Positions 57,169 to 64,000 of a DNA stretch of 64,000 nucleotides are shown piece after piece. This DNA is from an uncultured Eggerthellaceae bacterium. Lineage in GTDB: Bacteria; Actinomycetota; Coriobacteriia; Coriobacteriales; Eggerthellaceae. Position 1 is the stretch's first letter; the number at the start of each line of letters is the position of its first letter. The translations under genes and the position numbers were made by a program. The stretch is taken from the NCBI GenBank assembly GCA_947565915.1, contig CANOHY010000004.1:10568-74567 (forward strand), in the 5' to 3' direction. The notes under the pieces were generated by a model. It did no database searches, had not been told where the DNA came from, and saw only the letters and a list, made by a program, of their open reading frames with translations.

Positions 57169-59250
57169 TTAAGATACCTCCTCGGATTTGCCCGCGACGT
57201 CATTTGGCAGAGTCTCCACAGCTTCTGCACTTTCTTGCGCCGTGGTGGTACCGTCGGTAACGCCCGCGGCATTGCTGGGCTCGGTTTCACCGGAGGTGAT
57301 CGTGCTCACCGTGTTCGTGGGCTCGCCCTTGATATAGTCGAACGCGATGGAATCCCCGGTGTCGTAGCCCACGATCTGGATGGCATTCGGCAAGACGAAA
57401 TCGTAGATCGCATCGTCACCTTGCAGTGTGACATAGAAGTGCGAGTTGCCCTCGATCACCGCCTGGTAGATGGTGCGTATGGTGCCTGACGCGTTCGCGT
57501 AGCTCTCGGAATCAACCAGGTCGTCACCAGAGATCGCGCCATTGGTGGCCAGCAGCGACTCATAGGACTTCTGGCAGTCGGCCACCGTGTCGCCCACCGC
57601 TACGTTCTGATAGCGCTGGATGTCGATCATCGCGAACTTCTTCACCAGCCCTGCGCCATCCTTCAGCGCCATGAAGTAGGTGGGTTGGTTCGACACGTTG
57701 ATGAGCAGCGGGAAGGTGGCGGTGTAGCGCAAGTTCTGCACCTGGCCCTCGGCGGATTCCATTGCCGATTCTTCGGTTGCGCCCGCAACGGCGTAGTAGT
57801 GCGATTCAGCTGTGCGCTGATTCACCAACACGAAGCCCACGATGGAGTTGTCGGCCGTAGCAGAAGTCACGCCGGTGTATACCCACACGTCGTCATCCTT
57901 GGCAATGTAGTTGTAACCAAGCGTGCCATCGGTGCCAGGCGTGGTCTGCACCACGCCCGCCTGGCCCAGCCACGAGTTGAACCAGCCGCTGGCATATTTG
58001 CCCGACCAGTTGTACTGCTTGATCAGCAGCTCGGCCGGATACACGCGGTCGACCCACTGCGGGCAATCCTCGATGGCAAGCTCTTGGCATTCGCCCGTGC
58101 ACGCGTTGCACAGAATCACCTTGTTGATGGTCTCGCCACCGAACAGGCCAATGGTGTACTGGCGCACCGGGCAAATCCACCACGGCATGCCATCCTCGTC
58201 GATCTCGAACGACTTCTCGTCGAAGATATAGAACGGGTACTTCAGCTGGACATAGCGATCGATGTTGCGCGCAAGCGGCTCAGACGCCGTGTACTTCATG
58301 CCCTGGCCTTCAGGCAAGCGCACGATCTCGGCATCCTGAGTGGTCATGTTCACCAGCGCATAGGCCGGAATGCCCGCCTCGCGATTCGTGAGCCACTTGA
58401 ACAGGTCGGCATAGCCCAGCGGACTCACGCGCACCGGGGTTCCCTTGTAGTTGATCTGGCTGTAGAGGCTGGAAACCTCGAACTGGCTCACGTAGTCGGG
58501 AATGGAGCCCATCTCGCGGTTGCCGAGCAAGATGGCCGAATTGCGATCGATCACGGGGATCTCGGAGTAGTTGACCTCCTTGATATCCTGCGAGAAATCG
58601 AGCGTATCGGTCTTCAGCACGCTGGCGTACTTCTGAGCGTTGCCCGGGAACAAGGAAAGGGAGAGGATGGCCCCGATGATGCCCACAGCCGCAATTGCGA
58701 TGGGCACGTAGGATGCCACCTTGAACGTCTTCGCCTTGCCCTTGCTGGGATCGAGTTTGCTATCGCCTGTTTCGTAACGGCGCGAGCGCGCGCGGAAGAA
58801 CAGGTAGCACGGCAGCAGGATGAGGATGGCCACGAACAGCCAGCAATCCACGCTGTTGATGGAAATGGGCGGGTGGAACCACCAGTAGGCCGCCAGAATG
58901 ATGATGACCGCCACGATGACGGCGATGATGATGGTCTTCTTGCTCCACGAAGCCATGCTGTCGCGAAGCGAGCTCATCACTTGCACGTTGGGCGGCTCGT
59001 TGCCGTTGCCGCCACCGTTGCCTCCGCGCCCAGCACCACGGCCGCCTTCGAAGATCGAGAACCCTTTGAAGGGCATGTTACCGCGCGAGCCATTGCCGCT
59101 GCTGCCACTGTTGCCCGCTCCAGAGCTTCCTTGACCAGAGGATGCGGCAGACGCCGCACCGTTCGACGAGGACGAACCATCAAGATCGTCGATGTTCATC
59201 CCCGAGTTCTTCAGCGCGTCGATGAGCGACTGAAAGCCCGAATCTGCCAT
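57169..59250 (-). CDS. Large conserved membrane protein with extracytoplasmic domain, function unknown
   Basis: 693 residues; AGGAGGG 4 bases upstream of the ATG. The first ~105 residues are Gly, Ser, Asn-rich and disordered. Three transmembrane helices follow at ~107-130, ~137-155 and ~185-207. Residues ~215-640 are a folded, beta-rich soluble domain that probably lies outside the membrane, with the segments YDKFEIDDDGMPWW-like (DEDGMPWWICPVRQYTIGLFGG near 375) and NYIAKDDDVWVYTG near 470. I recall similar proteins in Firmicutes with the same order of segments but no established function. A Thr/Glu/Ser-rich tail ends it. It follows aconitase by 22 bases and precedes the rplJ leader. Confidence 0.8.
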   Translation of the reverse strand: MADSGFQSLIDALKNSGMNIDDLDGSSSSNGAASAASSGQGSSGAGNSGSSGNGSRGNMPFKGFSIFEGGRGAGRGGNGGGNGNEPPNVQVMSSLRDSMASWSKKTIIIAVIVAVIIILAAYWWFHPPISINSVDCWLFVAILILLPCYLFFRARSRRYETGDSKLDPSKGKAKTFKVASYVPIAIAAVGIIGAILSLSLFPGNAQKYASVLKTDTLDFSQDIKEVNYSEIPVIDRNSAILLGNREMGSIPDYVSQFEVSSLYSQINYKGTPVRVSPLGYADLFKWLTNREAGIPAYALVNMTTQDAEIVRLPEGQGMKYTASEPLARNIDRYVQLKYPFYIFDEKSFEIDEDGMPWWICPVRQYTIGLFGGETINKVILCNACTGECQELAIEDCPQWVDRVYPAELLIKQYNWSGKYASGWFNSWLGQAGVVQTTPGTDGTLGYNYIAKDDDVWVYTGVTSATADNSIVGFVLVNQRTAESHYYAVAGATEESAMESAEGQVQNLRYTATFPLLINVSNQPTYFMALKDGAGLVKKFAMIDIQRYQNVAVGDTVADCQKSYESLLATNGAISGDDLVDSESYANASGTIRTIYQAVIEGNSHFYVTLQGDDAIYDFVLPNAIQIVGYDTGDSIAFDYIKGEPTNTVSTITSGETEPSNAAGVTDGTTTAQESAEAVETLPNDVAGKSEEVS

Positions 59251-59272
59251 AAACCCTCCTATGAGACGATTT

Positions 59273-61957
59273 CTAGATAAGCAGTCTCAGCACGTACTGC
59301 AAAATCCCTCCATGCGCAAAGTATGCACCTTCAGTTGCCGTATCGATGCGCACCGTTGCCATAAAGTTTACCTGCGATCCATCAGGTCGCAGCGCCACAA
59401 CGTGAACTCTCCTCGAATCCGGCAAACCATCCGAGAAGTCCACATGCCCGATGGAAATGGTCTCCTCGCCGGTAAGCCCCAGGCTGGAGGCGCTTTCGCC
59501 CTCTTCGAACTGAAGCGGCAAGATGCCCATGCCAATGAGGTTCGACCTATGGATGCGCTCGAAGCTCTCGGCGATTACCGCGCGCACGCCCAACAGCAGC
59601 GGGCCCTTGGCCGCCCAGTCGCGCGACGAGCCCGAACCATACATCTTGCCAGCGATCACCACCAGCGGCACATCGGCTTGCCGGTAGGCACAGGCAGCAT
59701 CGTAGAGAGGCTCGACCTCATCGATCAGGAAGTTGCGCGTCCAACCACCCATGCGCCCCTCGGCCAGGAGGTTTCTCAACTTCACGTTGGCGAACGTGCC
59801 GCGCATGAGCACCTCATGGTTGCCCCGGCGCGACCCATACGTGTTGAAGCTCTCGGGTTGCACGCCGCAATCGGTCAGGTAGCGGCCAGCAGCCGTGTCG
59901 GCCGCAAACGCCCCAGCGGGCGAGATGTGATCGGTGGTGATGAAGTCGCCCAGCAACGCCAGCACGCGCGCACCTGCGATGTCTTGAGGCGTGGGCACCT
60001 CGCGCGTCATTCCCTCGAAATAGGGAGCCTTGCGCACGTAGGTCGAATCGGGATTCCATGCGAAGAGGTCGCTTGGCTGCTGGCTCAAGCGCTGCCAAGC
60101 TTCAGTGCCCTCGAACATGCCCTCGCTGCCTGCGCGGTAAAGGTCCTCGTTCACGAATGCGCCAAGCAGCTCCTCCACCTCTTCGCTCGAGGGCCACAGA
60201 TCGCGCAGATACACGCTCTTCCCCTCGGCGTTAGTGCCAAGCGGCTCGGCTTCCATGTCGAAATCGATGGTGCCAGCTATGGCAAAAGCCACCACCAGCG
60301 CCGGCGTCATGAGATAGTTCTGGGAAACATCAGGCGAGATGCGCCCCTCGAAGTTACGATTGCCCGAAAGCGCGCTGGCAAGCTCGATGCTGCTGCTGAC
60401 CTCGTGCATAGCCAAGCTCAAAGGACCCGAGTTGCCGATGCAGCTCATGCAACCGAAACCGCATGTGTGAAAGCCCAGGGCACGCAAGCCTTCCATGAGC
60501 CCGGCTCGCTCGAGCAGAAGCTCGGTGGCCTTGCTGCCCGGTGCCAGGATGGTCTTCACCCAAGGCTTTGCGACAAGCCCGGCCTCGGCAGCCTTCTTCG
60601 CCAGCAAGCCGCACGTCAGCATCATGGCTGGGTCGGTCGCCGTGGTGCAGCTGGTCACGGCCGCAATGGCAAGCGCCCCTTGGCCCAGCTGGCACGTCGC
60701 GTCATCGAGCGCGACCTCCACCTTCTTCGCCGCATTCAAGCCACGCTCGGTGCAGATCTGCGCAAAGCGCTCCTTGAGGGCGCGCAGCGGAATGCGGTCG
60801 TGTGGCCGCGATGGGCCGGCGACAGATGCCTCAACGCTTCCCAGGTCGAAGTCGATCACTTGGGAATAGGTGCGCTCGCGCTCGTCGCGCCAGCAGCCCT
60901 GCGCCTTCGCATAGGCTTCCACCAAGGCTACCTGATGCGCATCGCGTCCGGTCAGCCGCAGGTAACCCAAGGTACGCTCGTCGATGGGGAACAGAGTGCA
61001 CGTGCTGCCGTATTCGGGAGTCATGTTCGCGATGCATGCGCGCTGCGTCACGCTGAGCGCGCCAACGCCTGGGCCGAAGCACTCCACGAAGCAGCCCACC
61101 ACGCCCAATGCGCGCAAGCGCTCTGCGAAGCTGAGCGACACGTCCATGGCAGTTGCGCCTGGTGCCAAAGAGCCCGTCAAGCGCACGCCCACCACACGCG
61201 GAACCAGCGTGGTCACCGGCTGTCCCAGCGCAGCAGCCTCGGCTTCGATGCCGCCTACGCCCCAGCCCAGCACGCCCAGGCCATTAACCGTGGGCGTGTG
61301 AGAATCGGTGCCGATCACCGTGTCGAAATAGGCCAACGGCAGCTCCTCCTCGTCGGTCGAGGACGTCATCACCACCGATGCCAAGCGCTCGATGTTCAGC
61401 TGATGACATATGCCCTGCCCTGGCGGCACGATGCGCACGTTGTCGAACGACTCTTGCGCCCATTTCAAGAACTCGTAACGTTCGGCATTGCGCTCGAATT
61501 CCAACCGTTCGTTAGTCTCCAGCGCGCTCGCGCAACCCGCCTCATCGGCAATCACTGAATGGTCCACTATCAAATCGCAAGGCACCAGCGGGTTTATGCG
61601 CGCAGGATCACCCCCCAGCGCCACGCATGCTTCGCGCATGGCGGCAAAATCCACGAACACGGGCACGCCCGTGAAATCCTGGAACAGCACGCGAGCAGGC
61701 GCGAACTCTATCTCGCCCGCGGCACCTGCCTCGGCGGCGCACCCGTCGCTTGCCTGCGAGGCAGCCACTATGCGCTGCGCATAACGAGCAGCTTCCTGGC
61801 CATCGCGCGCATTGCGCAATGCGTTCTCGAGCAGCACGCTAAGCGAGAAGGGCAGCTTTTCTGAACCCTCTACGGCCGAAACGGGAAAGTAGCGATACGT
61901 CTTTCCCTCTACCTCCAGCATGGAGGGCGCGCCTGGCATCTGGCTTGCTTGCGTCAT
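59273..61957 (-). CDS. acnA: Aconitate hydratase (AcnA type)
   Basis: 894 residues from ATG 61957, 2 bases after the isocitrate dehydrogenase stop. Fe-S ligands: one cysteine in AVTSCTTATDPAM near residue 440 and two in TCGFGCMSCIGNSG near 505. FSLSVLLENALRN near 42, and GRISPDVSQNYLMTPALVVAFAIAGTI near 545, also match the AcnA class. It isomerises citrate to isocitrate. With Icd it makes 2-oxoglutarate for glutamate synthesis; citrate synthase is not in the window. Confidence 0.95.
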   Translation of the reverse strand: MTQASQMPGAPSMLEVEGKTYRYFPVSAVEGSEKLPFSLSVLLENALRNARDGQEAARYAQRIVAASQASDGCAAEAGAAGEIEFAPARVLFQDFTGVPVFVDFAAMREACVALGGDPARINPLVPCDLIVDHSVIADEAGCASALETNERLEFERNAERYEFLKWAQESFDNVRIVPPGQGICHQLNIERLASVVMTSSTDEEELPLAYFDTVIGTDSHTPTVNGLGVLGWGVGGIEAEAAALGQPVTTLVPRVVGVRLTGSLAPGATAMDVSLSFAERLRALGVVGCFVECFGPGVGALSVTQRACIANMTPEYGSTCTLFPIDERTLGYLRLTGRDAHQVALVEAYAKAQGCWRDERERTYSQVIDFDLGSVEASVAGPSRPHDRIPLRALKERFAQICTERGLNAAKKVEVALDDATCQLGQGALAIAAVTSCTTATDPAMMLTCGLLAKKAAEAGLVAKPWVKTILAPGSKATELLLERAGLMEGLRALGFHTCGFGCMSCIGNSGPLSLAMHEVSSSIELASALSGNRNFEGRISPDVSQNYLMTPALVVAFAIAGTIDFDMEAEPLGTNAEGKSVYLRDLWPSSEEVEELLGAFVNEDLYRAGSEGMFEGTEAWQRLSQQPSDLFAWNPDSTYVRKAPYFEGMTREVPTPQDIAGARVLALLGDFITTDHISPAGAFAADTAAGRYLTDCGVQPESFNTYGSRRGNHEVLMRGTFANVKLRNLLAEGRMGGWTRNFLIDEVEPLYDAACAYRQADVPLVVIAGKMYGSGSSRDWAAKGPLLLGVRAVIAESFERIHRSNLIGMGILPLQFEEGESASSLGLTGEETISIGHVDFSDGLPDSRRVHVVALRPDGSQVNFMATVRIDTATEGAYFAHGGILQYVLRLLI

Positions 61958-61959
61958 CG

Positions 61960-63057
61960 CTAGATCCCTGCCTTCATGACCTCGATGAGATGATCGGTGA
62001 ACTCCGTGCACGACACAGGCGGTTCGCTTGAGCCCGTCGCCCAGCGAATGTCGGCAGTCAGGAAGATGCCCTCTTCATAAACCTCGCGAATGGCCTTGCG
62101 AATGCGGTTGGCTGCTTCGTCTTCGCGAAGATGATCGAGCATCATGGCTGCTGAGAGTATCTGCGCTGTGGGGTTCGCCTTGTTCTGCCCGGCGATGTCG
62201 GGCGCCGCACCATGCACCGCTTCGAATACTGCGTATTCCGACCCGATGTTGGCTCCCGGCGCAATGCCAAGGCCACCCACGAGCCCCGCACAAAGGTCGC
62301 TTGCGATATCGCCATACAGGTTCGGCAGCACCACCACGTCGAACTGCGTTGGGTCCACTACCAGGTTCATGCAGAACGCATCGACGATCTTGTCGTCGAA
62401 GGCCACCACGTTGCGATACCGCTCGGCCACCTCGCGCGCTTCGCGCAGGAACAGGCCATCGGAGTGCTTCATGATGTTCGCCTTGTGCACAGCGGTCACT
62501 TTCTTGCGCCCATGCGAAAGCGCGTAGTCAAACGCCCATTTCACGATGCGTCGCGAACCACTTACGGATATCGCCTTGATGGAGATTCCCGAGTCGGGGC
62601 GAACCGTGCCCGCGCCCATCTCCTCGCAAAGCTCGATGATGCGCTCAGCCTCCGGCGTGCCCTCTTCGAATTCCACCCCGGCGTAAAGGTCCTCCGAGTT
62701 CTCGCGCACGATAACCAGGTCCACATCGCTGTAGCGGTTCTGCACCCCAGGAAGCGAGACCACGGGGCGCAAGCATACGTAGAGGTCGAGCGCCTTGCGA
62801 AGCGACACGTTCACGCTTCGAAATCCTGTTCCAACAGGAGTTGTGACCGGGCCTTTGATAGCCACTTTGTTGCGCCTTACAGCCTCGAGCGTCTCCTCGG
62901 GAAGCGGTGTGCCGAATTCCTCGATGCATTCCGAGCCAGCACGGGCGATGTCCCACGTTATCTGCGCGCCGCTTGCTTCAACGACGCGCTGCATGGCCTC
63001 CGATGTCTCATAGCCTATCCCATCTCCAGGTATGAGCGTCACACGATGTTCCGACAT
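61960..63057 (-). CDS. icd: Isocitrate dehydrogenase, NAD-type (3-isopropylmalate-dehydrogenase family)
   Basis: 365 residues from ATG 63057 (AGGAGA 8 bases upstream). LIPGDGIGYETSEAM at the N-terminus, RENSEDLYAGVE near 115 with the substrate-binding residues, KANIMKHSDGLFL near 195, and the Mg-binding NLYGDIASDLCAGL near 250. The short homodimeric length fits the NAD-dependent class (as in mitochondria and Thermus) rather than the Escherichia NADP type. It is adjacent to aconitase, which favours isocitrate over isopropylmalate as substrate. Confidence 0.9.
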   Translation of the reverse strand: MSEHRVTLIPGDGIGYETSEAMQRVVEASGAQITWDIARAGSECIEEFGTPLPEETLEAVRRNKVAIKGPVTTPVGTGFRSVNVSLRKALDLYVCLRPVVSLPGVQNRYSDVDLVIVRENSEDLYAGVEFEEGTPEAERIIELCEEMGAGTVRPDSGISIKAISVSGSRRIVKWAFDYALSHGRKKVTAVHKANIMKHSDGLFLREAREVAERYRNVVAFDDKIVDAFCMNLVVDPTQFDVVVLPNLYGDIASDLCAGLVGGLGIAPGANIGSEYAVFEAVHGAAPDIAGQNKANPTAQILSAAMMLDHLREDEAANRIRKAIREVYEEGIFLTADIRWATGSSEPPVSCTEFTDHLIEVMKAGI

Positions 63058-63127
63058 GGGGATTCTCCTAACCTCAATCGTGGTCTCATTATAGGTAAAG
63101 CGAAGCAGGCCCACGCGAAGCAACGTC

Positions 63128-63156
63128 ATAAAACGACGAAAGGCCTTTCGGCCCTT
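63128..63156 (-). terminator. Probable terminator after the HEAT-like gene
   Basis: On the minus strand AAGGGCC pairs with GGCCTTT with one mismatch, loop GAAA (63139-63156), followed by CGTCGTTTTAT. It lies between the HEAT-like gene and isocitrate dehydrogenase. Confidence 0.5.
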
Positions 63157-63201
63157 CGCAAATCAGCGCTTCGGCTAAAGGTAAAAGCCTTCGAAAGCAT
63201 T

Positions 63202-63822
63202 CTATTTGATGTTGTCGATGATCTGCTGAGCGCGACGCTGCATGCTGCCCTTGCCATTGGTGGCGTCGAATTCCAGCCGGTCGCGTAGCGCCTGCTTCAC
63301 TTCAGGGCTCAGCTTGCCTCCTGCGAAATCGTAGAGCGCAACCAGCATGTCGCTGAACTCTAGGTCGCCGTGGTAGCATTGGATACCCTCATCGATGAGC
63401 GGCCATACCTTGTCGCAGCGCGCGGGAGTGGTTGACCCAAGCTTGCATAGGTAGCGCATAGCTGCCAACCGCACTGGACCGCTTTCCTCGTCGAAGAGTG
63501 CGGATTCGGCCTCGTCGAGCGCTTTTGCAGCTCCCTTGGAATCTACGTCGACCATAAGCGTGATGGTCTCCAATGCCTCCCAACGCGTCTGCGCCTCAGG
63601 ACGGCTGAGCGCATCTACCAAATCGTCGAGGTAAGGAGCTACCGGCTTGGGGTCGGCTTGTGCGAGCGCATGCAGCGCAGCGGCTGCATGCTGACGCTCG
63701 ACGCGCTTCGAGCACGAGAGCATCTCTGCTATTGGCTTGATCTTCTTCTTGTCCGACATCGCCTCGTCCAACAAGGCTTGGACATCTTCACTTGTGTTGC
63801 TCACGGTGTTCCCATCTAACAT
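63202..63822 (-). CDS. HEAT/ARM-like helical-repeat protein
   Basis: 206 residues. Repeating helical units of about 30-40 residues, each with a PLL/AL and a conserved hydrophobic pattern (AEMLSCSKRVERQHAAAALHALA, then DLVDALSRPEAQTRWEALETI, then SGPVRLAAMRYLCKLG), suggest an ARM/HEAT solenoid, usually a protein-binding scaffold. The start is uncertain: ATG 63822 has no ribosome site and lies directly downstream of the hairpin 63830-63847; GTG 63804 has GGGA 7 bases upstream. Function unknown. Confidence 0.65.
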   Translation of the reverse strand: MLDGNTVSNTSEDVQALLDEAMSDKKKIKPIAEMLSCSKRVERQHAAAALHALAQADPKPVAPYLDDLVDALSRPEAQTRWEALETITLMVDVDSKGAAKALDEAESALFDEESGPVRLAAMRYLCKLGSTTPARCDKVWPLIDEGIQCYHGDLEFSDMLVALYDFAGGKLSPEVKQALRDRLEFDATNGKGSMQRRAQQIIDNIK

Positions 63823-63919
63823 ATTGCGAATGGGCGTTAGCGCCCATCGAACCGGGTTTCGAACATTAAATGATAAATGAGCAGGGCTCTCATTTGGCCC
63901 TAAAGCCCCGACCTCCATA

Positions 63920-63941
63920 CAAAAAGAACCCCTTGCGGGGT
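63920..63941 (-). terminator. Terminator of a gene or RNA beyond the right edge
   Basis: On the minus strand ACCCC-GCAA-GGGGT (63928-63941) is followed by TCTTTTTG. Two further perfect hairpins (63958-63975 and 63981-63996) lie directly upstream, so the transcript that ends here may be a structured RNA whose body lies outside the window. Confidence 0.6.
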
Positions 63942-64000
63942 CTGATGCAGGTTGGCTCCCCTGTTCTCGCAGGGGCAGTCGCCTCGAGGGCGAGGCGCTA

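Noticed and set aside
59261..61558. A 765-residue plus-strand frame opposite aconitase
   Set aside because: Aconitase on the minus strand has all Fe-S ligands and coupling to icd. The plus frame has no domain and is a shadow.
1..64000. tRNA, rRNA, tmRNA, insertion sequences, integrases and CRISPR arrays
   Set aside because: I looked for T-loop sequences, transposase motifs and regular short repeats on both strands and found none that I could support.

Overview
The window comes from a high-GC actinobacterium, most likely class Coriobacteriia, family Eggerthellaceae (relatives of Eggerthella, Slackia, Gordonibacter). This is inferred from the base composition, a respiratory uptake [NiFe]-hydrogenase of the kind known in that class, a cytochrome bd oxidase, and Coriobacteriia-style conserved genes. 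I see no phage, insertion sequence, tRNA, rRNA or CRISPR array.

Layout. 1-4520 (minus): an operon of a BaiN/HI0933-like flavoprotein, an unusual flavoprotein-Sua5/TsaC fusion and a lipase-like hydrolase. 4521-5751: AT-rich spacer with a dispersed hairpin repeat, a small winged-helix regulator with a near-consensus promoter, and palindromes. 5752-10646 (plus): [NiFe]-hydrogenase small subunit, large subunit and cytochrome b, then a membrane protein and the maturation protease, faced by a LarE-like sulfur transferase. 11607-15438: radical SAM protein, GtrA protein, acyl-CoA synthetase. 15441-18809: GH25 lysozyme (minus), queF, a preQ1-I riboswitch, a queuosine-precursor transporter, purC. 18818-25388: membrane protein, two-component system, Tat-motif surface protein, purB. 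25435-27724 (minus): two TrkA-type potassium-regulation proteins and a lysozyme-like protein.

27909-38367 (minus) is the most striking block. It is a ~3,256-residue membrane-anchored YD-repeat/RHS polymorphic toxin candidate whose 3' end overlaps a small membrane gene (YcxB-like), the natural candidate for its immunity protein. 38550-44125 (minus): a PspC/CBS/CmpB-like membrane operon and cydAB. 44126-44572 is a repeat-dense spacer. 44573-48537: hypF-hypC-hypD, the other half of the hydrogenase maturation set. 48595-55496: glucose-6-phosphate isomerase, a surface protein, a coiled-coil pair, a HAD phosphatase and a DUF4013 protein. 55497-64000: repeat spacer, rplJ-rplL with L10 leader and attenuator, a large conserved membrane protein, aconitase, isocitrate dehydrogenase, a HEAT-like protein, and the terminator of something beyond the window edge.

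Functionally, the window combines H2 oxidation (structural genes and protease at 6-10 kb, HypF/C/D at 45-48 kb; HypA, HypB and HypE are not here), a high-affinity terminal oxidase, the aconitase-isocitrate dehydrogenase branch, purine synthesis, queuosine supply and contact-dependent competition. Two families of short palindromic repeats are scattered through the spacers. One pair of copies shows compensatory base changes in a hairpin, which suggests the structure itself is maintained.
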